From JANNYA01 sp031422315 (GTDB lineage: Bacteria; Pseudomonadota; Gammaproteobacteria; Xanthomonadales; SZUA-5), in contig JANOQN010000056.1 of assembly GCA_031422315.1 (NCBI GenBank), positions 1 to 64,000 on the forward strand: a DNA stretch of 64,000 nt, in the 5' to 3' direction. A program made the position numbers and the translations under genes. How positions within the stretch are numbered: the first letter of the stretch is position 1; every line of letters starts with the position of its first letter. The notes under the pieces were generated by a model. It ran no database searches, was not told the DNA's origin, and saw only the letters and a list, made by a program, of their open reading frames with translations. Of the stretch, positions 26,163 through 34,987 are shown piece after piece.

Positions 26163-27575
26163 TCACTGTGTAGGAGCAGCAGCCTGCAAATAATCCCCCG
26201 CCAACGCTTTATACAATACCGCCATGGCGCTTGCCCTAGCGGTTTGCGCTTGAATTAGTTGATCGTCCAAGCTCAGCTTTTGCCGCTGCGCATCCAGTAC
26301 GACTAGAAAATCGCTGGCACCGGCGTCAAAGCGCAGCTGCGCTAATCGCCGCGCATTTTCCGCCTCGGCAGCTGCACCCGTCAGCGCGATCGTTGATTCC
26401 TGCGCCGCGCGAAAATTCGCTAAAGCGCCTTCTACTTCTTCAAGCGCGCGCAGCACGGATTCTTGGTAAGCCGCCTCAAACCCGCGCGCCTGCGCTTGCT
26501 CCGCTTGCAGGAACTGTCCAACCCTGCCGAAATTAAGGAATTGCCAGCTAATACTCGGGCCAAAGCGCCAGCGACTAGTGCCAGAACCAAACACGTCACT
26601 AGTAGAATTAGCAACCGAACCAAAACCGCCGAGTAGCGTTAGCTTTGGAAAATACTCGGCTTGCTGAGCGCCTACATCGCGTAGTGCAGCGCGCAAATTA
26701 AGCTCCGCCGTTTGGATATCAGGGCGGCGTTTTAGCCAATCCGCTGGCGTGCCGGTGCCGACCAATTGGGTCAGCGCAGGAAACGAATCTTGCTTGGCAA
26801 GCTGCGCGCGCACGGTCAATACCGATTGGGCAGTCAACGTCGCTAGGCGCAGCTCCTGGCGCACCAGTTCGGCTTGCTGCTGAGGCATCTGGCCGGCGAT
26901 GCTCAAGCGCAGCGATTTCGCACGTGACAGATCCAAATCAGTGCCGCGCCCGGCGTCAACCAGTGCGTTCGCGATACGCTCATTTTCTTCCAAGTTGACC
27001 AAATTGCGCTGCGTGATAGCAAGCCGTTCCCGCGCGCCAATAGCCGCAAAAAACGCCTGCGCCACTTCCGCGACGATCACCCGCTTGACATCGTTGAATG
27101 CGGATTCAGCGGCCTGCGCGCGCAGCCGAACCGCCAAGCTTTGATTGCGCAAGCTGCCAAACAAATCAATTTCCCAAATCACGTCCGCGCCCACATCCAC
27201 GCTTTCTGACACGCCCAAACTCGGCGGCGCTTGCGGATCTTGGTTGGACGCGCGCTGCCGGGTTTGTTCTGCATTTGCCGTTACAGTAGGAAACAAACTA
27301 TATTTGGTCAGCCCGCGAATCGCCCTCGCTTCATCAAGCCGAGCTAAGGCCTGCGCGATGCTGGTATTGTTTTGCAGCGCGCTGGCGATCAGCGTGTCCA
27401 ACGGCGCCGATTCAAACGCTTGGAAAGTTCGGGTGCTGAGCGGATTGCTCGCCGCCTCGAACGCTTGATCGAACTGCTTTGGCACGTCAATTTTGGGCTG
27501 TGCGTATTTTGGGCCAACCGTGCAAGCGCTGAGTGCAAACACTATCGTGATTGAAGCGGTGAGTAACTTAACCAT
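26163..27575 (-). CDS. Efflux outer membrane lipoprotein, OprM/NodT family
   Basis: A protein of 470 residues from the ATG at 27575, which yields a lipoprotein signal with lipobox LSAC (VFALSACTVGPKY). Two outer-membrane efflux repeats are visible (starting SIAQALARLDEARA and PDIQTAELNLRAAL), each giving helices for the TolC-like tunnel. It overlaps the RND gene by 8 bases. It forms the outer-membrane channel for the MFP and RND proteins of the same operon. The upstream extension in frame has no protein character. Confidence 0.93.
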   Translation of the reverse strand: MVKLLTASITIVFALSACTVGPKYAQPKIDVPKQFDQAFEAASNPLSTRTFQAFESAPLDTLIASALQNNTSIAQALARLDEARAIRGLTKYSLFPTVTANAEQTRQRASNQDPQAPPSLGVSESVDVGADVIWEIDLFGSLRNQSLAVRLRAQAAESAFNDVKRVIVAEVAQAFFAAIGARERLAITQRNLVNLEENERIANALVDAGRGTDLDLSRAKSLRLSIAGQMPQQQAELVRQELRLATLTAQSVLTVRAQLAKQDSFPALTQLVGTGTPADWLKRRPDIQTAELNLRAALRDVGAQQAEYFPKLTLLGGFGSVANSTSDVFGSGTSRWRFGPSISWQFLNFGRVGQFLQAEQAQARGFEAAYQESVLRALEEVEGALANFRAAQESTIALTGAAAEAENARRLAQLRFDAGASDFLVVLDAQRQKLSLDDQLIQAQTARASAMAVLYKALAGDYLQAAAPTQ

Positions 27576-30500
27576 GATGCGCCTCCACTTTAGTCGACTG
27601 ATTTGTGATTTCGGCAAGGCTGATCGGCGCATCGTGATTTGGCAGTGGCGCGCTTTTTTGCAACACTTTTCGGATAAACACGTAGAACACCGGCGTGAAA
27701 TACAGGCCAAAGAACGTGACGCCCAACATGCCAGCAAACACGGTAAAGCCCATGACTTGCCGAACTTCCGCGCCAGCGCCACTTGCAAGCATCAGCGGCA
27801 TCACACCCATGATAAACGCAAAACTCGTCATCAAAATTGGGCGCAAGCGCAGCCTACATGCTTCTTGCGCAGCCTCGGAAATCTTAAGTCCGCGATGCTC
27901 TAGCTCGCGCGCGAACTCGACAATCAGGATCGCGTTTTTACAAGCCAAACCCATGAGTACGATCAAGCCGATTTGAGTAAAAATATTCAAATCAATAAAT
28001 GTCGGAGGGGTTGACATCGGCGGCGGCGGAATCCAACCGGCGGCAATCGATGCGCCAAAGTAAAGCCCTTTCGCCGAGTTGAGCAGCCAAATACCGCCAA
28101 CTGCTGACAGCAAACACATGGGCACAATTAGAATCACGCTAAACGGCAGCAGCCAGCTTTCATAGAGCGCTGCTAGTACCAAATAGACGAGCAAAATACA
28201 CAGCGGGAAAATCAGCAAACTCGCATTGCTTTGATTGACTTGCTGATAGGTTAGTCCGGTGTATTCCACGTTCATGCCCTGCGGTAACACAGCGGCTGCG
28301 GCTTTGGTAACCGCAGCGACCGTTTGCGCGGCAGAGACGCTCGGAGAGCTCGGCCCGGCACCAAAATCAGCAGCCGGGTAACCGTTGTAGCGCACGACCG
28401 GATCGGGCCCGAAGCTTGGTACTAGTTTGACGACCGTGCCCAAATCAACCATCTCACCCTGTGCGTTGCGCACTTTCATGCGTGCGACATCTTCAGCTTG
28501 ATCGCGAAATGAGGCATCGGCCTGCGCGTAGACGGCGTAGGTTTTGCCAAAAAGATTCATGTCATTAACGTACGCCGAGCCCAGATAAACTTGCAGGGTT
28601 TCAAACACATCAGTCAAGCGCAGGCCAGAGAGTTTGACTTTATCTCGGTCAACAATCGTATCCATTTGCGGAACATTAGATTGGAATCCAGAGAAGATTG
28701 AATAGGGTGAAAACTCTGGCATGCCGCGCAGCGTATTGAGTAAGTTTTGGGTTTGGTTATTAAGCTCACCATAGCCAATCTGTCCGCGGTCTTGCACAAA
28801 CGCTTCCACGCCGGCGGCATTGCCATAGCCAAATACCGGCGGGGGCATAAAAGCAAATGCACCGCCCGCCTGGATAGAGCCAAACGCCATCGATAAATCA
28901 TTCGCAATCGCTTCTGCGGGCTTGGGTAGTTTGGACGCTTCATCAAGACCGACAAACATAACCCCCACATTCGGCGTACTCACAAAATGCGCGCCGTTTA
29001 AGCCCGGAAATTGCACGACATCCGCAACGCCTGGGGTAGCCAGTGAAATCTCGCCCATCCGAATCATGGATGCGCGCGTGCGCTCTAAAGTGGCACCTTC
29101 AGGCAGTTGCAAAACTGCAAATAAATACTGCTTATCTTGCGTTGGAATAAAGCCGCTCGGCACCAGTTTAAAACTAACAAACGCGAGTACCGCCAATACG
29201 CCATAAACCAGCATCAATCGCGGCGCGCGGCGAATGGTGCCGCCAATGCCTTCAGAATAGCGGTCACTGCGGCGCTTAAACATGCGATTGAACCAGCTAA
29301 AGAACCCGCCGAAAAACCTTTCAATGCCACGCGCTAAGGCATCTTTCGGCGCGCCATGCGGTTGCAGTAAAGTTGCGGCCAGCGCTGGGGAAAGCGTCAA
29401 GGAATTAAAGGCGGAAATGACGACCGAAACGGCAATCGTAACGGCGAACTGCCGGTAAAACTGCCCGGTAACGCCGTCGATAAAAGCAATCGGCACAAAC
29501 ACTGCGACTAACACTAAAGTGATAGCAATGATTGGGCCGGTCACCTCACGCATGGCTTTGAACGCGGCTTCTTTGGGTGTCATGCCTTCTTCAATATGGC
29601 GTTCGACGTTTTCGACCACCACGATAGCATCGTCAACTACGATTCCTATCGCGAGCACCAAACCAAATAAAGTAAGGACATTAATCGAATAGCCCAACAG
29701 CAGCAGTGCCGCAAACGTGCCCACAATCGACACTGGCACCGCTAAAAGCGGAATAATCGACGCGCGCCAGGTTTGCAAAAACACCACTACCACCAGCACT
29801 ACCAGCGCTACTGCTTCTAGCAATGTGGTGATAACCGAGTCAACCGACTTACGTACAAATACGGTGGGGTCGTATGCGACTTCCCAGCTCACGCCCTCAG
29901 GGAATGATTTGGCAAGTAGCTTCATTTTTTCCCGCACCGCATCAGAGAGTGCAATTGAATTTGCGCCGGGCGATTGAAAGATCACCACCGCTGCGGCCGG
30001 TTTGTTATTGAGCAAGGAATCAAAGGAATAGGTGTTGGAACCCAGCTCAACCCGTGCAACATCGCCAAGCCGGGTAATAGCACCATCAGCACCGGTTTTT
30101 AATACCACTGCGGCAAATTCCGCAGGCGTTGTTAAACGCCCTTGCGCGTTGACCAACAGCTGTACGCTGGCACCCGTAGGCTGCGGCGACGCATTTAATG
30201 ACCCGGCTGACACTTGCACGTTTTGCTCGCGAATCGCGCCGATAATATCCTGCGCGGTAAGGCTGCGCGCGGCGGCTTTGTCCGGATCAATCCACACCCG
30301 CATGGCGTAGGTGCCCGCGCCAAAAATCTGCGCGCTGCCAACGCCACCTAACCGCGCCAATTCATCACGTATTTTCAACGTAGCAAAATTCGACAAATAG
30401 AGCCCATCGTGGGTGCCTTTGGGCGACGTGATATGCACCACCATCGTAATATTGGGTGAGGATTTGACCGTCGTTACGCCCAGCTGGCGGACGGCCTCTG

Positions 30501-30867
30501 GCAATCGCGGCAGCGCCTGCGCAACGCGGTTTTGCACTTGCACCGCAGCAAGATCAATATCCGCGCCAAGCTTAAAAGAGATCGTCAGAATTAACGTGCC
30601 ATCGCTGGATGCGGCTGACTTCATGTAAATCATGTTTTCTGCGCCGTTGATCGCCTCCTCTAAAGGCGCCGCGACTGTTTCAGCAATGGCTTTGGGGTTC
30701 GCGCCCGGATAGATTGCCGTGACTTGAATGGTCGGCGGCGAAACCTCTGGATACTCACTAATGGGAAGATTCGGGATAGCCAGCAAGCCAGCAACGAAAA
30801 TCAATATGGATAGCACGGCCGCCAATATCGGGCGTTCGATAAATACTCTGGAGAATTCACGCTTCAT
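27568..30867 (-). CDS. Multidrug efflux RND permease, HAE-1 type
   Basis: A protein of 1099 residues, slightly longer than AcrB (about 1049). It starts MKREFSRVFIERPILAAVL and has the first periplasmic loop, the transmembrane helix 4 motif GIVVDDAIVVVENVERH with the proton-relay aspartates, and the late GLACKNAILIVEFARELE motif. Two copies of the 6-TM plus porter unit are visible. It uses proton influx to expel toxic compounds from periplasm and inner membrane. The extra length sits partly near residues 950-985, where a short insertion (KGLYFGASIAAGW, then IPPPPMSTPP) interrupts the second helical half. The closest well-known relatives by feel are MexF/BepE-like pumps. It starts 3 bases after the MFP stop. 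Confidence 0.95.
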   Translation of the reverse strand: MKREFSRVFIERPILAAVLSILIFVAGLLAIPNLPISEYPEVSPPTIQVTAIYPGANPKAIAETVAAPLEEAINGAENMIYMKSAASSDGTLILTISFKLGADIDLAAVQVQNRVAQALPRLPEAVRQLGVTTVKSSPNITMVVHITSPKGTHDGLYLSNFATLKIRDELARLGGVGSAQIFGAGTYAMRVWIDPDKAAARSLTAQDIIGAIREQNVQVSAGSLNASPQPTGASVQLLVNAQGRLTTPAEFAAVVLKTGADGAITRLGDVARVELGSNTYSFDSLLNNKPAAAVVIFQSPGANSIALSDAVREKMKLLAKSFPEGVSWEVAYDPTVFVRKSVDSVITTLLEAVALVVLVVVVFLQTWRASIIPLLAVPVSIVGTFAALLLLGYSINVLTLFGLVLAIGIVVDDAIVVVENVERHIEEGMTPKEAAFKAMREVTGPIIAITLVLVAVFVPIAFIDGVTGQFYRQFAVTIAVSVVISAFNSLTLSPALAATLLQPHGAPKDALARGIERFFGGFFSWFNRMFKRRSDRYSEGIGGTIRRAPRLMLVYGVLAVLAFVSFKLVPSGFIPTQDKQYLFAVLQLPEGATLERTRASMIRMGEISLATPGVADVVQFPGLNGAHFVSTPNVGVMFVGLDEASKLPKPAEAIANDLSMAFGSIQAGGAFAFMPPPVFGYGNAAGVEAFVQDRGQIGYGELNNQTQNLLNTLRGMPEFSPYSIFSGFQSNVPQMDTIVDRDKVKLSGLRLTDVFETLQVYLGSAYVNDMNLFGKTYAVYAQADASFRDQAEDVARMKVRNAQGEMVDLGTVVKLVPSFGPDPVVRYNGYPAADFGAGPSSPSVSAAQTVAAVTKAAAAVLPQGMNVEYTGLTYQQVNQSNASLLIFPLCILLVYLVLAALYESWLLPFSVILIVPMCLLSAVGGIWLLNSAKGLYFGASIAAGWIPPPPMSTPPTFIDLNIFTQIGLIVLMGLACKNAILIVEFARELEHRGLKISEAAQEACRLRLRPILMTSFAFIMGVMPLMLASGAGAEVRQVMGFTVFAGMLGVTFFGLYFTPVFYVFIRKVLQKSAPLPNHDAPISLAEITNQSTKVEAHHG

Positions 30868-30870
30868 CGA

Positions 30871-32094
30871 TTAGCCCTGCTTTTCTGGCGCTGCGACCGG
30901 TTCGGCCGGTGCGGCCGGTGCGGGCGCTGGCATGTTCGGCTCGTTCATCGGCACAACCATGCCTTTCACCGGCATGCCCGGAAAGTAAATCTTGCGCATG
31001 CCATTAATCACCACCTGTTCGGTACCTACCAAACCAGAGCTAACAATTCGCAGGCCGTCAACGCTTGCGCCCAGCACGATATCTTTGCGCTCCGCCAGCC
31101 CTTTTGCATCGATAACAAACACATATTTTCGATCTTGATCGGTCAACACGGCTTGATCGTGAATCAACATGGCCTGGCGTTTACCACTACCCAACAGCTG
31201 GATACGCGCAAACAATCCGGGGGTAAACACGCCATCTTTGTTATCGAACACGGCACGCGCACGAATGGAACCGGTTTGTGGATTGAGTTGGTTATCGACC
31301 ATATCCATATAGCCTTCATGCGGGTAGCCCTGCTCGTTTGCTAAGCCCATACGCACCGGATTTTGCACTTCTCTAGAACTTGGCCGCTCGCCGCCGCGCG
31401 CCATATCTTGATACTTTAAATAGGTGCGCTCATCGCCTTCAAAATAGACGTACATCGGGTCCATCGACACCACCGTGCCTAAAATGCTGGTGCCGGGCGC
31501 TAACAAGTTGCCGGGGCGCTGCATAGCTAGTCCGATTCGGCCATCAATCGGACTTTCGATGCGGGTAAATTCCAGATTCAAATTTGCTTGCGTCAGCTGC
31601 GCTTTTGCAGTGCGCACATCGGCATTGGCCTGGGCTAGCTCACCTTTACGAGTGGCGAATTCTTCTTGGCTTACCGCTCTTGCAGCCAACAGCTTGTTCG
31701 AACGCGCTAGCTCGCCGCCAGCAAGTTCAACTCTGGTTTGCGCGCGCGCCACATTCGCGGCTGCGGTTTCCACTGCTGCGCGATATTCGCGATCATCAAT
31801 GGTAAATAGCAGCTGGCCTTTTCTAACCGGTCCACCTTCTTCAAAATGCACCGCTTTCAAGTAGCCGCCCACACGCGGGCGCAGCTCGATCGTTTCCTTC
31901 GCTTCTACCCGGCCAATAAATTCATCCCACTCAGTAATTTCACGGGTGACAACCTGCGCCACGCTGACATCCGCCGGCGGTGGGCCACCGCCGCCTTGGC
32001 CAGCATCCGGGCCGGCCGGCTTGGAGCAGGCGGCAAGTAATGCGGCGAAAAGCAGTGGCGTGAGTAGTAAAGCGGTTAGTGGCGTACGGCGCAT
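30871..32094 (-). CDS. Efflux RND periplasmic adaptor (MFP) lipoprotein
   Basis: A protein of 407 residues from the ATG at 32094, chosen because AGGA lies 8 bases upstream; an ATG at 32115 has no ribosome site. The signal ends in lipobox LLAACS, followed by a glycine/proline-rich linker. The biotinyl-lipoyl-like half motifs (VGGYLKAVHFEEGGPVRKGQ and IESPIDGRIGLA) flank a coiled-coil hairpin (about 105-170). The C-terminus is rich in alanine and proline. It links the RND pump to the OprM-type channel. No TetR-type repressor gene is adjacent, so control of the operon is unclear. Confidence 0.93.
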   Translation of the reverse strand: MRRTPLTALLLTPLLFAALLAACSKPAGPDAGQGGGGPPPADVSVAQVVTREITEWDEFIGRVEAKETIELRPRVGGYLKAVHFEEGGPVRKGQLLFTIDDREYRAAVETAAANVARAQTRVELAGGELARSNKLLAARAVSQEEFATRKGELAQANADVRTAKAQLTQANLNLEFTRIESPIDGRIGLAMQRPGNLLAPGTSILGTVVSMDPMYVYFEGDERTYLKYQDMARGGERPSSREVQNPVRMGLANEQGYPHEGYMDMVDNQLNPQTGSIRARAVFDNKDGVFTPGLFARIQLLGSGKRQAMLIHDQAVLTDQDRKYVFVIDAKGLAERKDIVLGASVDGLRIVSSGLVGTEQVVINGMRKIYFPGMPVKGMVVPMNEPNMPAPAPAAPAEPVAAPEKQG

Positions 32095-32226
32095 ATTGAA
32101 TTCCTGAATTTTCATGATGGATAACCGCGCTGGGCGATTTGTTCGAACGGTTAAACGTATGGCAAGCGTTACCTTAGTTTACTGATTCACTAAATAAAAC
32201 ATGTCTACAAGTGATTTTGAATACGA

Positions 32227-33030
32227 TTAAATCGTACCCATTTTGCCTTGCTGAAAATCTTCCACCGCTTGGTTTAAACGTGTCAAAGTGCTGAGCGCAA
32301 ACGGGCCGCGCCGAGCAACGAGCTCCTTTAACGGCGTGCCTAGCAGCAGAACAAAGTGAGCGGTATCAGCGTGCGTTGTGATGTCAACTGCCGCTTGATC
32401 CAGGGCCGCCGCACCGTTTAATGGCGCACCACCCACGATCAGTGTGCCCGATATCGGAATCAGCAGCATGGTAAGCCCCGGTTGCGCCGGATAGCTAAAG
32501 CGCGCGCCTTGCGCGAGGCTTACATCAAACAGCGCAACTTCAGTCGGCAGCGCGCCCAATTGATGGCTGACTAGCCCGTCGTCATAGCGGCCAAACCCTA
32601 GTTTGACCTTCGCACCGTGCGCTTGCTCAAACTTCGGCATGTCCTCACGCAGGAAATGCAGCGATCGTGCCGGCATAAGTTCATCTGCGGCTGCCAGATT
32701 GACAAATAGCTGCAGGCCGTGTGCAACCTTGCCGATTTCAACCGGCACTTCATCGTGCACGATGCCGCGTCCGGCGATGGACCAATGCGCATCCCCCGGG
32801 CGAATAATTGAGCGATCACCGAGCGAATCGTGATTTTGAAAGCCGGTTTCGGCATCGTCAAACATATAGGTGACGGCCGAAAACCCAGCATGCGGATGCG
32901 CGCCGAACACCGGCTGGCTCATCTTAAAGTGATCAATCATTAGAAAAGGGTCGATCACTACATCATCCGCGCGCAGCCCATCCGCATGAAAACCAGGGCG
33001 ATTCAATGTCTGCACGGACAATGTTTGCAT
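32227..33030 (-). CDS. Pirin family protein
   Basis: A protein of 267 residues from the ATG at 33030, which has a TTGAGG ribosome site upstream. The N-terminal cupin holds the metal motif FGAHPHAGFSAVTYMF (two His), a later glutamate/histidine in IVHDEVP and LQLFVNL. The C-terminal pirin domain starts near EVALFDVSL. Pirins bind iron; bacterial members act as quercetinases or bind metabolic enzymes. It is divergent from a LysR regulator, which is a common arrangement. A 15-bp palindrome (TACGATT-A-AATCGTA, 32222-32236) covers its stop codon and could be chance. Confidence 0.92.
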   Translation of the reverse strand: MQTLSVQTLNRPGFHADGLRADDVVIDPFLMIDHFKMSQPVFGAHPHAGFSAVTYMFDDAETGFQNHDSLGDRSIIRPGDAHWSIAGRGIVHDEVPVEIGKVAHGLQLFVNLAAADELMPARSLHFLREDMPKFEQAHGAKVKLGFGRYDDGLVSHQLGALPTEVALFDVSLAQGARFSYPAQPGLTMLLIPISGTLIVGGAPLNGAAALDQAAVDITTHADTAHFVLLLGTPLKELVARRGPFALSTLTRLNQAVEDFQQGKMGTI

Positions 33031-33125
33031 GTCAAAAGGCCTCAATATCTAATTCGATTAAATTCGAACAACGCCCAAGGATATTGACCTTCTGTTACAA
33101 GCATTCAATCCGTTGCAATTGAATC

Positions 33126-33145
33126 TATAATTCCATTTTTGGAAT
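33126..33145 (+). promoter_or_regulatory. Candidate lysR promoter with overlapping operator
   Basis: A perfect TATAAT lies at 33126-33131, 34 bases before the lysR start. It overlaps an inverted repeat ATTCC-N6-GGAAT (33130-33145), and another GGAAT follows at 33151-33155. This is the dyad type bound by LysR regulators. On the pirin side AATTCGA occurs twice in direct repeat (33051-33067). The site could serve autorepression and pirin control; binding is inferred. Confidence 0.45.
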
Positions 33146-33164
33146 CTAGCTGGAATCTTGCGCC

Positions 33165-34058
33165 ATGTTTAAGGATTTGAACGACATTCGGCTTTATGCC
33201 GCCGTGGTGCAAGCGGGCGCGGTAACCAAAGGCGCAGCGCAGCTCGGCATGCCAGCCGCCACCGTAAGCCGCCGCCTCAGCGCGCTTGAGCAGGAAATTG
33301 GTGCACGCTTAATTGAGCGCTCAGCGCGGCGTTTTAAGCTGACTGCGCTTGGGGAACAATACTTTGCCGCCGCCGCGCGCTTGCTTGACGATGTAAAAGC
33401 GGCAAGCGCAGATGTATCGGCACTCGCAAGTGATTTGCGCGGGCCGATACGCGTTTCGGCCACCGCTGAATTTGCCGGGTTTTTCTTAGCGGAACCGATT
33501 GCCAGTTTTTCGCAGCAATATCCAGATATTACGATTTTGATGGATCTTTCCCCCAGGCTCGTCAACTTAATTGATGAGGGCTTTGATTTAGCCATTCGAA
33601 TCGGTGAGCTACAAGATGATCGACTGATTTCCCGCAAGCTGATGACGCTAACTCGCAGTTTTTTCGCCAGCCCCAAGTTTCCCAAGCAGTGGCCGCTGCC
33701 GCAGACAATTGACGATCTTGAACGCACTCGGCTGGTTCGATTCGCAAGGGACACGCACGACAGCCTGACTGTGCAATCCATCGATAACCCCAGCATCAAG
33801 CACACCCAATACGTGCGCGGCCAGCTGCAAGTCAACTCCCTTGCCCTGCTGATGCAACTCGTCATTGCGGGCGCGGGCATTGGGCTGTTGCCCGATCTAT
33901 TAGCGGCAAGCGCGCTGGCTAATGGCAGATTGATTCGGGTGCTGCCGGATTGGCAGGCGCCGCTGATCGACGCGCATTTGCTTTACCCTAATCGCATGAT
34001 GCCAAAGCGAGTTCGCCTACTGATCGAGCATTTACAGGAAAGTGTGGCGGTGCGGTAG
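33165..34058 (+). CDS. LysR family transcriptional regulator
   Basis: A protein of 297 residues. The N-terminal winged helix-turn-helix is clear: DIRLYAAVVQAGAVTKGAAQ, then PAATVSRRLSALEQEIGARL. The substrate-binding domain follows (about 90-290), with PIRVSATAEFAGFFLA and, near residue 220, LLMQLVIAGAGIGLLP. It is of the CrgA/DmlR-like subgroup. It is divergent from the pirin gene with a 134-base gap that holds a dyad over its own -10 box, so autoregulation and control of pirin are likely. The inducer is unknown. Confidence 0.93.
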   Translation: MFKDLNDIRLYAAVVQAGAVTKGAAQLGMPAATVSRRLSALEQEIGARLIERSARRFKLTALGEQYFAAAARLLDDVKAASADVSALASDLRGPIRVSATAEFAGFFLAEPIASFSQQYPDITILMDLSPRLVNLIDEGFDLAIRIGELQDDRLISRKLMTLTRSFFASPKFPKQWPLPQTIDDLERTRLVRFARDTHDSLTVQSIDNPSIKHTQYVRGQLQVNSLALLMQLVIAGAGIGLLPDLLAASALANGRLIRVLPDWQAPLIDAHLLYPNRMMPKRVRLLIEHLQESVAVR

Positions 34059-34070
34059 CTTGCTTGGCGA

Positions 34071-34086
34071 CGAGCAGAGCTGCTCG
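34071..34086. repeat. 16-bp perfect palindrome after lysR
   Basis: CGAGCAGAGCTGCTCG is a perfect palindrome 12 bases after the lysR stop. There is no T tract, so it is not a classical terminator; it may be an operator or a weak hairpin. The rest of the 187-base gap before the ABC ATPase gene shows no other feature. Confidence 0.4.
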
Positions 34087-34245
34087 AAACTGAGTCAATC
34101 GATTGCTTGCCGATCCCAAAGTTCGTTTCTGAGCAAGACAAACTAAAATCGCAACAACGCTAGCGACTAGATGCTTGATCTGACGGCATCTAGCTCTGGC
34201 AAATTTCTTGCATAGCGCAACAATTCAAACCAAGCTGGCGCTTAA

Positions 34246-34926
34246 ATGACAATCGACACCCTTATCGAACTGCGCAATATAGAAAAAAGCTACCCATTGG
34301 CGAGCGGCACTCATTTCGTATTGCGCAATATCAACTTAAGCATTCAACGGGGCGAATTTGTTTCTATTACTGGGCCGTCAGGTTCGGGTAAAACCAGCTT
34401 GCTGAACATCTTGGGCCTGCTGGATTCTAGCTGGAAAGGCGATTTTCACTTGGCAGGCGAGGCGCTACATAACGCAACGGCAAAGCGCCGCGATGCGCTA
34501 AAGCGCGAGCATATCGGTTTCATTTTTCAGCACTACCATCTGCTGGATGATTTAACGGTAGCCGAGAACCTTGATTTGCCGCTTGGCTATCGCGGCATTA
34601 GCGCGCCTGAGCGCGCTGCGCGGGTTGCCGATATGTTGGATCGTTTTAGCATCGTAGGCAAAAAAGATTTGTATCCGCGGCAGCTTTCTGGCGGGCAGCA
34701 GCAGCAAGTCGCGGTGGCGCGCGCACTGATCACGCGCCCAAGCGTTTTACTGGCCGACGAACCCACCGGCGCACTGCATTCGGATCAAGGCGAGAAAATA
34801 ATGGATTTGCTGTGTGAGCTTAACCTTGCAGGCAGCACTATTTTGCAAGTCACCCATAACGCCAAACACGCTGCGCGCGCGGGTAGAGAAATAAAGTTGC
34901 GTGATGGCTGGATCGAGGGTCAATAA
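34246..34926 (+). CDS. ABC transporter ATP-binding protein, LolD/MacB type, orphan
   Basis: A protein of 226 residues with a complete nucleotide-binding domain: Walker A GPSGSGKTS (near residue 44), Q loop FIFQHYHLLDDLT, signature LSGGQQQQVAVARAL, Walker B VLLADEPTGAL and H loop VTHN. Sequence character is that of the LolD/MacB/FtsE subgroup, which works with permeases of the MacB fold in mechanotransmission or lipoprotein release. No permease gene lies on either side: upstream is lysR and downstream is a convergent DUF3060 gene. It either serves permeases encoded elsewhere or is left over from a lost operon. Confidence 0.93.
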   Translation: MTIDTLIELRNIEKSYPLASGTHFVLRNINLSIQRGEFVSITGPSGSGKTSLLNILGLLDSSWKGDFHLAGEALHNATAKRRDALKREHIGFIFQHYHLLDDLTVAENLDLPLGYRGISAPERAARVADMLDRFSIVGKKDLYPRQLSGGQQQQVAVARALITRPSVLLADEPTGALHSDQGEKIMDLLCELNLAGSTILQVTHNAKHAARAGREIKLRDGWIEGQ

Positions 34927-34937
34927 ACAGACACGCA

Positions 34938-34969
34938 AATAAAAACAACCGCACCTAATGAGCGTGCGG
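34938..34969 (-). terminator. Terminator of the DUF3060 gene
   Basis: Read on the minus strand, a 6-bp stem CCGCAC/GTGCGG with a 9-base loop is followed by a T-rich run (TTGTTTTTATT). It lies 19 bases downstream of the stop of the 34988..35770 gene. It also sits just after the convergent ABC gene, but on the plus strand it has no T tract. Confidence 0.65.
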
Positions 34970-34987
34970 CTGGCAGGGAACGTTAGT

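Noticed and set aside
32222..32236. Perfect 15-bp palindrome at the pirin stop, as operator of the efflux operon
   Set aside because: It lies downstream of the efflux promoter region by orientation and overlaps codons; no second copy is near, so chance is likely.
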